From positions 419,501-483,500 of the forward strand of contig BROG01000481.1 of assembly GCA_030159075.1 (NCBI GenBank): a stretch of DNA of 64,000 nt, written 5' to 3'. Below, one piece after another: positions 28,501-41,214 of this stretch. Positions within the stretch are counted from its first letter, which is position 1, and every line of letters starts with the position of its first letter. The translations under genes and the position numbers were made by a program. The DNA is from Atrina japonica. Lineage: Eukaryota; Mollusca; Bivalvia; Pterioida; Pinnidae. Below the pieces are notes generated by a model. The model searched no databases. It was not told the DNA's origin and was given only the letters and a program-made list of their open reading frames with translations.

Positions 28501-31500
28501 GACGGCGACATCGAAATGCAAGATAATCCCCCGAATGAGGGCGATGTCTCTCAAAATACTATGGAGACGTCTTTCACCGATAATACGAAAGCTCCTGGCT
28601 GGGCTAGTGGAGAAGATCTGCCTCCCGGACTAGACGCTAATGACTTAGCGTCTGAAGAAGAAACTACAGGATTCCTGAATATTTGGAAAAAGATAATGGT
28701 TAGGTTTGGTATTAAAGCGAATTACGAGTTTAAAGCATCGAGATACGGTGATTTATGGGTAAAATGGGGATCGGAATGGGTAAGATTAACGTATGAAAAG
28801 GAAGGGAGAGGACTTTATTATGCGGTGAGCACTTTACAAGGTAAGTATGGTATTAATTTTGTTAGGGCATTGGGTATGGTGGAGGAACTTCCTGTACAAC
28901 AACTCAATAAAGTACTAAATGAGGCCGATGAATTAACTAGAAGACTCGAACAAAAAAATGCGGAAAATTTAGAAATGGGTGAACTTGGCAGCGACGAAAC
29001 GCAAGTAAAACAATTAGACGATGGGCTTGAGAGTTTATCTAAAAGTATACAAGACGTCACCGATGCATCGACGCAAATCCATGGAGAAGACTTTAAAGGA
29101 GAGTTCCCCCTGAGAGAACTACTGGGTCTAGATAAGAGTTTGAGAACCATTCGCGGTACGTTGCGCGTTCAGGAGGCCAAGAGAGTGGAGTTGCAACGCA
29201 TGTTATCGCAGTGGTAGGAAGATCTCGAAAATAATCCCGACGACGGGGAACGCATCGGGAGGGAGATCGCCAAGATGGGAGACGAATTGGACGGTGTGAA
29301 CGAGAGCATCGACATCCACAAGGGACGGTTAAAGTCGCAACTCGCTACCATCAAGGAAACGATCGAGAGGTTACTAGACGACAACGTTCCGTTGCGAGAA
29401 CGGATCGCCGATCTGTTTAGGGAACAGGGCATCACCATCTTCAGCATTTTGACGGCGGTCGGCATGACGATAGGTTTCTTAGTCGAATTGTTTCTTCCGG
29501 AGACATCGCCGTCCACTCCACCACCACCACCTCCTAACGAGAAGGGAGGAGGAGCGAAGGAATGGATCCAGAAACACTTGGACGCGATCGGAAAATTGCT
29601 GGCGAAACTAGCCGTCAAGTTCGGCGAAGCGTTGCCGGGTATCTTGGGTGCCGTCGTGTCCTGGATCCTGTCGACGCTCGGTAAGACGGCGATGTGGCTG
29701 GGAGAACATCTGTGGGTGCTGGGTATGGTCGTCGTCGGTTGGTTGTTATCGAAACTCGACGAAGACGAGAAAAGAAAATAGCGCCAGAGTCAAGACGGCG
29801 GTTTTCTGATCTTCGTGATCGTCCTCGTGCAGGGAGGAGGCGGTTGTACGGGGAGGTGACGACGGCGGTACGGGCGGTGGTGATGGTTGTTGTACGGGAG
29901 GTGTGGGGAGGAGAGAGGAAAACGTTTTGACGTTGAGATCGACGTTCGTTCCGGACTTCGTCGTGTGGGGAGCGATCAGGATCTCGTTGTTATAGCCGAC
30001 GATGTTTTTACCGATGTTCAGCTTCATGTCGCTGGGCATCATGTACAATCCCGGATGAACGACGTAGTCGAGCTTGGAATTGGCGTACTTCAGACAGTTT
30101 TCGTAGCGCGCGATGTCGGCGGGCAGGTCGAGCGGCCGGTTGATGGCGTCTTCGACGTTGTGTAGGAACTGTTTCTGAGCGTCCAGCGACGCGGCGCCGG
30201 CGTCCATGATCGAGGTCCTCGTTTCTCCCTGCGCACCCAAGATCGCCCAGATGAAGACCCGAATGGACGCGTCCAGCCGTGACAGACCCGGAAGCGTGAA
30301 CCCCTCCGATCGGTTCGCGATGAAGGTGGACCACTTCGTGTCGTACGTCCCGAAGATGGTACCCTCGATCTTCCAGTCCGTATCGACCGGCACTCCGAAT
30401 TCGCAACAGATCCGTTGGTACGCCGACGCGTCGACGTTATTCGTATAGTGTTCGAAGTCGGCGTCGCTGGGTAAAGGGACGGCGATCTCTTTCAAGATCC
30501 TCCTGATCTGATAGTGGATGTGAAATCGGAAGAACGACTTGGACAGCGGGTCGTTTCCCATGTTTAACGTCACACCGCATCCCGTCGTGGCGCACCACAC
30601 CGCGAAATTTAACTGGTTCTGCCAGAATCCTGTAATGGGATGCTGGTACCACCGCCTCAGCATGGCGTAGTACTGGGAGGTGCCGTCTACGAAGACGTCC
30701 GGATTGTTGTACTCGACGAAAATGTTCTCGAACGACGCGCGAAACTTTTTGCTCGCGTTTGACTAGACGTCGAAGGACGATAGATTTAGATTCTTTCTAT
30801 ACTCGTAGACGTTCATTGTTTTTCTTTTTTAGTTAAGATTTATTTAACATTAATAAAAAAAAAGAATGTTTTATCTAGTAAGACTCGAAGGTATCCATAT
30901 TTGGAAATTGAGGAAGGATCGTAAAAAAGCCGATCTATGCGTATTACCGTGATAACTCCCTCAATATATCGATAATCAGAACGGTGAGTGGTGTGTGGCT
31001 ATGATAATCCATTCGCTTCTACAACGGTTTATTTTAATATAAAAGAGTATTATGAAGTATATAAGATTCTACCTGATGGAACAATAAAACTTTTTAACTT
31101 TATTAGAGCCTGGGGCATGATACCTTTACCGATATAAAGAAGAAACTTGACTTTCCTCTCTAATATGTTTTCTTTTTAATCTTAGTCGTTTTCCCTGGTA
31201 GAATGTGTGTTATTGAAATTGAGTTGACATAAAAGCAAATGCGGGTGATATTTCCTCCATCCACTGACTCTAAGCTTTGGGGTTTTGGTTGTAAAACCGT
31301 AGTTTTAATGAATAAGGAAGTTTGAATGTTTAAAGATCTGCAACACAGTAAGAGAGATTGAGCGTCAATGGTGGGGAGGAGGCGGTGTAAATACATTCTT
31401 TATATCCAATCTAATATGGTTTAATCCTTGCCCCGACGCATATGAGAAACATCCTGAGCCCCGTGGAATTCATCACCGTTCAATCTCGACGTCCTCGACG

Positions 31501-34500
31501 AGGGAATCAGAGACGGTAAACTTCGAAGGACATTCTCGCGTCCTTACCCTGTCCCGAACGGTGAAATTATCTCGAGTTGTACGAAAAAGACATCGAACAA
31601 TCCCCGTCTTTCTCACTCTGAAACGCGGATCGCATCACGGAAATGACGCACGCCTGACCCCCGATCTAAAAGCCCCGACGAGGAGGAAACGCCCCCACGC
31701 CACATCGATAATCACGATTATCCCGTAGCCCCCCTCTACATTCTCTTAGAAATTTAAGAGAATGACAAATATAACGCCCGAAATGTCCTAAATCGACCGC
31801 CGATCCCTCTCGATCCACCCCCACACCCGCCCCCGCGGGAAGACGCCCGACCGAAAGAGACCGAGAAATCGTGAACGACGTCTCCCCCGCCACGGATAAA
31901 AAAAGGTGGAGAGGAGGAGGCGGTGTAAATAAAGAAGAGATTCTCAAAAGAGATCGCAAGCAACGTTCTATACAATGGTGGTAAAGGCTACAACCCCCCT
32001 CTTACGACCCCTGAAACCGACCTTGATGAAATGAATAATGAAATCCAATCCTTACGAAAACGACCCGTGGTAGAGTGTTTACATCGTAGGGCGATGTACC
32101 ATTCTCCACTCGTAGGGAGAAGATCCCGTAACCCAGAAAACACCCGACATTCTCCTCAAACCGACAATCAAGCACACCGCCGAAACGCATAAAAAACACC
32201 ATCTAGGGCCGGATCGTCCCGTCGATGGGCAAATATACTGTCTGCTATTCGACGGTTACATCGCATTATGCCGGTCTCTTGGGGGAAATAAACTTTAGCA
32301 TATGTCCCCCCCCCCTTGAACGGTGTGGAAAAACGATCCTCCTGAGACCAAGCGACAAGGAAGTGGCTAAGATAAGATCCCCCCGATTCGTGCGTCATTT
32401 CCACCGACGTTCTGACGATGGACGTGACCTCCGCCATAAACAAGGGGACACGAAAGGCGCCGGCGCCGTCCCAAGGCATCGTCGTTCCCGACATATAAAA
32501 AATATTTTCCCTTTTTTTAAAAAAAAAAAGATGAGTAAAGTTAAATTATATCCGACGTTGGAACCCGATCCTCCGACGTTAGAGCCCGATCCGCAAGAGT
32601 ATCGCCTCAGACGCGTCGGGGAAATCGAACAGACGTTTCGACGAGAGATCGAGACGCGGAAGAGCGTCTACAAGAAGTACAAGCGAACCGTCACACATCG
32701 CGACGGTGTCGACATCCGCGATGATCTCGGGAGGTGCCGTCATGGGAGGCGTGTGGATTGGCCATGCCCGTCGTGGGATTACTCTTCAGATCGCAGCCGT
32801 CTCCCGTAGGCGGAATAGGGATTGATCATCAAAGGCATCAGACGGTTACTATTAAAGAAAACGGAGAAACATCTCAAGATCGTCTAAAACTCGCGGAGAG
32901 TACAATTGAATTCCATCACCGATATGGTCAGTCCGCGCGCTCGAGGACGGAAAGATCACGGGACGAAGAATTCGCCCTCGTGTCTCAGCCCGCCGAACTG
33001 ACCAAGTATGAAGGAAAAACTGTATTAAAAAATACCATCACGACGACGACACCTTAAAAAAAGTGTCGGATCAAGAGACGGAGCTTCTGACCAAGAAGCT
33101 CCTCGACCTCCTCAACAAATCCAAATCTCGTTAAACTTATGTAGTATAAAACTCCATATCTCGTTAAACCCGTAGTATCATTATTATTAAAAAAAAAACC
33201 CGAAATGAAACGCTTCACCGAAATACTCGTTTTCGTTCTATTATCGTTCATCGCATTGGGAGCGTTATTCGTCTTGTTCTTAACGATGTGTCTATTACGA
33301 GTGGAACGTTATCGTCGAACGGAACGATGGTTAAGAAAACTTTTACAATCTTTATAAAAAAAATTAAAACAAAAATAAAACATGAATGTAGACGAAATAT
33401 TAACGAACACCGCCCTCACCGCGACGACGAGGACGACGACGACGACGACGGACGTATCCACCAAAGACAGACTGTCGAGCATCGTCGGAACCGGTCGATC
33501 GCGTCATTTTCTGGGGAAGGACATCACGATCGCGGAATTGGACAAGATGAACGATAAAGAGCTGGATCATTTGAATCGTCTCTTAAACGCACGAACTCGG
33601 CCATGCGCATGAGTAAGCGATCGCCAACTCCTTCATCACTCTGTACGCTCGGGTCTGAAATTTTTATTCGACGTGGAAGAACGTGCCAAAACTGATCGAG
33701 GATCTGAACGAAGATCCCTTCCTCGACGCGGCCATCGGCGAAGTGTGCTGTAGTCTCTATCACAATTTTCGGAGCCTATTTAGCACCTCTCTCAGCATAG
33801 CCGCCACGAACTAGTCGATATATAACGGGGGTTTTTAAAAAAATCGGAAGAAGATATAGAAAAAGAGAATGAATCGGAAGAACTCATAGGGAAAAAAGAG
33901 AAGAAAGAACCCGAAACGTCAAGAAGCGGGAAAGAAGGGAGCGCAAAAGAGGTGGAGTCGTAGCAAAACGGATGATCGGGATGGCGATGCTAATGGTAAT
34001 GCCAATGACCAGGATGGTAATGCTAATGGCCAGGATGGCAATGCTAATAGCCGGGATGGCAATGCTAATAGCTGGAAATGGCTGGCAGGCGGACTGGTCA
34101 TCGTCGGGTTTCTAGCGATGGCTAAAGAGTTAAAGACCGCTTGGATTCCACCACCACCGCCACCACCAACGCCACCACCATCATCACCATCGTCACCGTC
34201 GTCCCCTCCCAAACCCAACCCCCATGAAATGTATTAAATAATTTTTTCGTCTACTTAAAAAAAAATAATGTGTAACGATACGGTGAGAACGTTCATGAAC
34301 ACGGCGGCGTTGATGGCATCGGGAATCATCACCACGAGTCTATTCGTAGAGCCGTGCTCTCGCAAGTGATAGAAGCCAACGTCCATCACGTCCACCACGA
34401 CTGTAGCGAAGACGAAAAAAACGAAAAAGAAGAAGAGATAAAATCCGATAAATAAATTTTTATCGTCTATAAAAAAAATAAATAATGAACGAAAAGGATT

Positions 34501-37500
34501 TAGTCAAAACCGCATATCACGCGGCCGTCAGTACGGGAATCGCCATCGGATACGCGCAACTTTCTAAGAAAATCTTAAAAAATTGCCGGCACCCAAGATG
34601 GATCTAGACCTTAAAGATTTTGGGATGATTCTCTTACAATTTACTCTCGCCGAATACACCAAAGACATGTTGATCAAGAAGGGCATCATTCCACCCACTA
34701 TCATGAAATAAAAAAAAGTCTAAAAAAAAAAAAAAAATGGCAACGATCGCGATGATGATCGGCGGAGCGGTAGTCAACCGCTCTCGCCTTCTCGGGATCG
34801 TCAATTTCTATTCTCGAATCACGAAGGAACGCAAAGAGACACGACGAGGCGATGGGAAAAACTAACTAATAGGCTAGAGATCAGTGGAACCACGAACGAA
34901 CAAAAACGATTAGATTTCTCACACGAGAGACTCAAGAAAGAAGGACACGCCCTGTACACCTACAAAGAAGTGGACGCGCCATGCGACTCTACTCGCAGAT
35001 GACGGAGGAAGAGGCGATGCCTACCCGAAACCTAAGTTGAGCGATTTCTATCAGCCCTCGGAAGAACAGAAAGACAAGGAAATCCTCTTCGTGGTAGTGG
35101 GAACGGGACTCGTCTTCTTCGGCGTTAAAAAATACGTCGCATAAACTAAAAACATGGAAGAGATCTATTACAGCCCCAAAGGTTATTGGAAGGGGAAAGC
35201 GGCCATCGGAAAATTAGCCAAGGCGGCTAAAGTCAGTGAGAAGGAAGCCTTCGACTTTTTGAAAAAGCAAGACGTATGGCAGATCTATCTCCCCGCTCCC
35301 CAGAAGATCGTCAGACCCCGATTCGAACGCGTGGCAGAAAACGACATTCACCAAGCCGATCTCTTATATCTACCGCACGATACTGTGGACGGTAAGACGT
35401 ATAAATACGCGTTGACGGTGGTCGACGTGGGTACGCGGTATAAAGAGGCGGAAGCGCTGACCAAGAGAAGCAGCGAGGCCGTGGCGGACGCCATCGAACG
35501 GATCTACGAACGGAGTCGACTGACGTATCCCCAATTGCTGCAGGTCGATCCCGGTAAAGAATTCATGGGAAAGGTCCGCACGCTCATGAAACGTCACGGC
35601 GCCAAAATCAGGACGGGACGGGTCGACGTTCATCGCGACCAGGCCATCGTCGAACGATTCAACAAGATGTTGGGAGAACGGCTCTTCGTCCATCAGTACG
35701 CTCAAGAGATGAAGACCGATCAGATGGGAAAGGGAAAGACCACGAAGAAGGTGAACACGGAATGGGTGGAACGATTGTCGGACGTCGTAAAAGCCATCAA
35801 CGACGAGACGCAACCTCCCGAGACCATCGTGCCTCAAACTCCCGTCCAATCGCCGATAGGACCGTTTAACAAGGTACGATTTCTCTATCTGCCCGCCGAG
35901 GCGAACAAAGACGATACCGTGAGAAATTACCTTCCGCAGAAACGCAGGGCGACCGATCCCATCTGGAGTGTGGACAAACACGAGATCGATCGACAATTTA
36001 ACATGCAGGGCATCGACATCTATTACCTGAAAGATACACCCGGTAGAAATCCCAAAACACCGACGAGAGGTTTCGTGCGTGAAGAGTTGTTGATCGTCGA
36101 GTAATAATTTATAATCCATCGGGATTATAAATTATGTTAATCGAAGGCATAAGTGTGAACGCGATCCTCCTGAATGCGCAATTTAGTGTCCAGGGGATCC
36201 AACGTCGTCTTTTCCTGTCGGATCCCGTAGATGATCTGATTGAAGGATCTCAGACTGTGCATCGAATTGCGACGACGTCCTGACGTCGTGAAAGAGAGCC
36301 TCCCTGTAATCGTGGAAGTCTATCTTATTTTTTAAGACGCATCGTCTCACACCTTTCGCTCGTTTGGAAACGCTATCGTCGTCCATCAATGTGGCGTACA
36401 TCTTGGGTCTCAGGCCGACGAACTCTCTGATGGGTTTCCCTCCGCATTCGTCTTTGAACTTGCCGATCACCTTCTTGTTCTTATCTTTATTCGACGGGAC
36501 GTGAGGATGATCGTCTTTGAAATTGGAAAAGTCGTATTCGTCTTCGTCTTCGAGCATGTCTCGGTAGACGTCCCTCCGTCCGTATATCTCCACCAACAGC
36601 GAGTCCGTATCGGTGTACAACAGATCGCAGTCGACGCCGTACCTGGCCTTCAAGTGCTTGTAATACCAGCCGTACATCAGACGTTTGGACAGATCCAAGA
36701 TCGTCATACCGCAGTAGATGGGTTTGTCTAACTTGACTGTGGTCGGTTTGAAGTGAAGGAAAAGACCATTACCGTCGTTGATCTTGGTCAACCCGTCGTA
36801 GGCGGGTGAGGCGATCAACTTTTTGGATCTTTTTATCTTTATCGACGGGCGGAGACGATCTTCAACTCCGTTCTGTTCCGTTTGTTTTGCCATGGTTCTT
36901 TTAGTCTTTCCGAAGACGGCGTTGTTCATGAGCTTGAAGAAGTCCTTTTCGAAGTCGTCTTTTATAGCGCATTGACGCTAGACTAGTGTTCTTTATGGAT
37001 GTAGCTCGCGAGCCACGGCTTCTCGTCGAACTGCAGAACTCGGTGCCACTCTCGTCAGCTTCAGCCCCAGCTCCAGATAGAGCTTTAGCGTCTCGTTAGT
37101 GCACGACGGTATTCCCTTCTTGTCGCGGAGATTGGGAACGAGCTTTTGGGCCCCGCGTCGCGCATCTCGTACTCCTCCAGCAGTCCCTTCTGATAGTCGG
37201 ACAGATCGTTGGGATCGACCTTCATCGTCTCTGGAGCGAGCGGATAGTTGTTGTGCGATTCGTGCAATGCTTTCGGATACTCCAGATCGACTTCGAGAAT
37301 GTATCCCTTTCCTTCCGGCGGACGGCACGGATCGGACACGTCCTCGACCCATTCGAGGTTGCGGTAGGGTAGGGGATGATTCATGGCTTCGCTGTAGAGC
37401 GCGTTGGCGTCTAGATACATGATGTACTGAGACCGTTTCTCGGGATCGTAATCTTTCAAGTACTTGTTGTTCGCCTTGGAATGACGTTGCGGGACGTAGG

Positions 37501-40500
37501 TGATCCCGCCTCTAATCCCCTTTTCCACGAACAGATGCATGTCGTAATCGGTCAACAGCTCCAACTCGATCTCGGAGGTGAGCAGCGCCGCGTTCCAGGC
37601 TAAACCTGGAGCCGTGTAGTATTGAGCAGGATCCAACGCGTAGTGATTCAGATGAGATGTTGCGGAAACTCTTCGAACACGTCGGCCAGCAGGATCACGT
37701 CCGTCTTCAGATAGAGATCGTGGTAATCGCCCATGGTCTTGCATCCGCGTACGCGCCAGACGGTCTGAGCGTGCTCGTATTCCGCCGGAGAGATCTCGGT
37801 GTCTGACAACGTGCTGTAGAAGGCCCCCCTGGGCGGTAGGGACGTTTCCTCGAACCTGGCGAAAGAGTCCATGTACTCGTAGGGATAGACTCCCTTTCTC
37901 GTCAGGAGCGAGACGTCCTCCTCACCGAATACGGATTTCGTGATGGGATAGTCCTTTAGATTTTTAACCAGCGTCTCCAGACCGCACGATAAAAACTGGA
38001 AACTGTCGATGAATCGCAAAGAACCGACTGAGAAGCTGATGAACTTCTCCTGATTCATCGGAATGCAGTTGATGGACTTGTCTACCGCCATCTCGGATAA
38101 TATCAAATGAGAAATCGTATCCTCGCAGGTTGTGAAAGACGACGGGGATGTGCTTTGCCCTTTCTCAATAACCTGTTGCACTTGTTGTGCGCGGCTCCTC
38201 GAAACTTGCCGGAAATGTGGCAATGATCTCTAACCTTGACGAGATCGTATTCCCCGGAGCCGATCTCTTTCATGATGTCGTCGATCTCGGTCTTTATGAC
38301 GCCGCGACGTTCCTGACTGGGTAATTTATTCAGTTCCTGAAGAAGTTTCTTTCTCCGGGTCCACAGAGATATATACGCGCTTAAATTCCCCGAGAATTCG
38401 TCTCCGCAGATGTAACATCGCTTAGCCTGTTTAAAACATTTTTCATCCTCATCTGTCATGCGAAGCTTCTTTTTCTCGACGCCTTTAATCTTCTCTTCTA
38501 CTCGTCTCAGATTATTCAGGAAATGTTTCACGACGCCATCACCGCGATAGAGTACGGGCTCTTGTATCTTCTCGACGCCATTGACCGATCTCCAGACGAC
38601 GACGTAACAGTATCCCGACGGAATGTGCTTCGACGTCTTCGTCGTTTTATCTCCCGCCTCTTCGTCGAGGGGTAAAACAATACACTCGAAATCGGCGTAG
38701 ATCGTGGCGTGGACGGGCTGTTTGTGAGCCTCGTTCTTAAATTTAAGAATATTCTTCCCCTCCTCGGGCATGATGGGTTTTATGGCCGGATTGTTGATGC
38801 CACGACAATCGACTATGTGCTTTTCGTAGACCTCCTCGCTGGATAGGACTTTGAGACAACGAAGACACGGATAGGATTTAGCATTATCTTTTGAGTGAGA
38901 AGAAATCAATCTAGACATGTTTTTAATCCAAGAGTAGTGCCAATTACCCTCTTCCTCTAACAACAACAGATTGACTTCGCGATCGTGAAATCTTTCCGGT
39001 ATGTAATAAGGGAAGAACCCGTTCTTCTCCGTCCACCCGAGAACGTTGACGGTGAGTTCGTTACGACGTTCGAATGTGGGGATCTGCTTCAACGGCGTCG
39101 GATAATCGATGCTCCTGAAGTCGTATAACTCGGTGTACGGTAAATAGTTTTGAGGCCTATGACGGCTATGTTTAACATTGTCGTGATATAGGCACGCCAA
39201 TACGCTATACATGAAACATCTCTGATCCTCGTTTCGAACGTTGCTGATGGCCCTCTTATTTTTTATATGTTCGGGTAACTTAAAATAGGAGGAGCCCAGG
39301 GGTGGTTGGTATTTGGCAATATTCAAAAAGATCATTTGCGCGTCGTCGATGACCCACCCTGACCCCGCCTGAACGGTTTTATCGAGGGAATCGATCAACT
39401 CTTCGATCATGCTCTTAAATACGTCTCCGATCTCGTCTTCTCTCAGAATCGCGTGTTGCCGAGTTTTGTGGAGTTGCGTGATGAACTGCCAGCCCTCCTG
39501 TAATATGTCTCGCTTGAATCGCTGTTCCACTTGAATTTGGATCTTAATGGGCCCCTTTCTCAGTTCGTTAACAATCTTGGCGATGAAGTCGTCTTTAAAA
39601 TATTCCAACAACGCTCTAAGATTGGGTCGATGTATATGTTGACGAACGTCTTTTTTATAGCTGGTATAGAAGTGTTGAAAACACGAGATTTTCGTTCAAC
39701 GTCCGTCGTAACTTGCGTCTGACGGTCTCTCTCGTCTGCTCTTCCGTAGACGCGCCCGTCACGTAGTCCCAAACGGTTTCGGCGACTTTCTTATAGCCCC
39801 ATTTACCAGCATTGTATAAACGCTTTATACCTCTCAAGATGTTCATTTGCTTTTAGGTATGATGCATTTTCTTTAAACGATGATCAATTTGTCCGAAATG
39901 ACATAGACGTCCGCGGACGTCTATGTCACTATATAACTCGCGAGTACTATCGGTCTAGTGGGGGGACGTCTGGGGGGGGGGGTTACTCGTTTAGGTATTT
40001 TAGTGGGTTTTGGAGGGGGTGAGGGGGTTTGGGGGTCATCGAGTGCAAAGTGCATTCGGACGCGTGAATGACCACACACACACAGATAATACCGTTGTTT
40101 AAATTCTAAAGTATGCAAACATCTTTTTACAGTGGTTACTCTTAAACGGAGGAAACACTAAGGTTTGGTTTAATATTTGGCAGTGTCTCAGTTCCAAAAG
40201 AAAAAAAGGTGTACGAGTCAAGGTATGATACAAAGTCGAAATGTATCGACTAAACTGTTTAACGGGAATCACAGTGAAAATATTATCTAATTCGTAACCA
40301 ATACTTTACGATATAGGACAAAATATCATAGACGTCATTCAAATTTAAACTGAAAGCATTTGCATCTTTGAAAGCTTAGTCACTACGAAATATATACCGC
40401 AAATCTGTCTTTCCTTAATCAGAGTTATCTCCTATGTCAGCAGGTATCGACTGTGACGTCATATCTTTACGAGAGAAAACAACGTCATTTTCACACAAAC

Positions 40501-40936
40501 ATATGACGTCACAATTGTTAACTTTTCTCATTTTACGCACAAACAAATGGCATCACAATCGATATCTGCTAAGAGGGGTGGTAAATCTTGATAATGAAAA
40601 TACCCAATAAATGAATCAATATTAATGGCGGTGACAAAAATAAATATTTTTTCGTCTTACATCTTGTAATTCTGATTGAAGGGCACTTGGGATATCGATA
40701 TTGTAATAAGATCCGAATCCCATCATACAATCCAGCAGTAACACTACGTAACGTCCCTTCCCTGAAAAAGACAAAAGGTCAATAGAAAATCACACATATA
40801 TCTATATATACACAAGTCATTGTTTTTACTCTTTTTTTAGATATGACAGATGAATAACATATGTAAATATCATGAAAATGAAACTTTAGTAACATACGTG
40901 AATAACATTAATGACAAAATTTCAAAACACAAATCA

Positions 40937-40967
<31 letters not shown>

Positions 40968-40968
40968 A

Positions 40969-41028
<60 letters not shown>

Positions 41029-41162
41029 GTTTATAAGAAATAAATGTAAATGTAAATCAGTATTATGTATTTATCCATAACTACTTTATCAAACTATTTA
41101 TTTCAAACTGTTTCATTCATAATTTATTTTATCAAACTAGTTGATGTATATTATATTGCGCG

Positions 41163-41214
<52 letters not shown>

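Larger units (their letters stand above)
23752..40080 (+). mobile_element. Complete Polinton/Maverick DNA transposon
   Basis: A 16,329-bp element with long terminal inverted repeats, 6-bp target duplication and the Polinton gene set: DDE integrase, protein-primed polymerase B, FtsK/HerA-type packaging ATPase, double jelly-roll major capsid protein and penton-like minor capsid protein, with several small proteins. I find no recognisable adenovirus-type protease; 31138-32494 could hold its remains. Most genes are broken by frameshifts or in-frame TAG, while the integrase and three left-end genes are open. It is CpG- and GC-richer than its AT-rich surroundings. It sits in intron 3 of the MFSD1-like gene, inside a family C repeat. 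This is an old integrated copy and cannot replicate by itself. Confidence 0.95.

Noticed and set aside
35370..36119. 249-codon minus-strand frame over the integrase
   Set aside because: Antisense shadow: the plus strand has the full DDE triad and conserved C-terminus.
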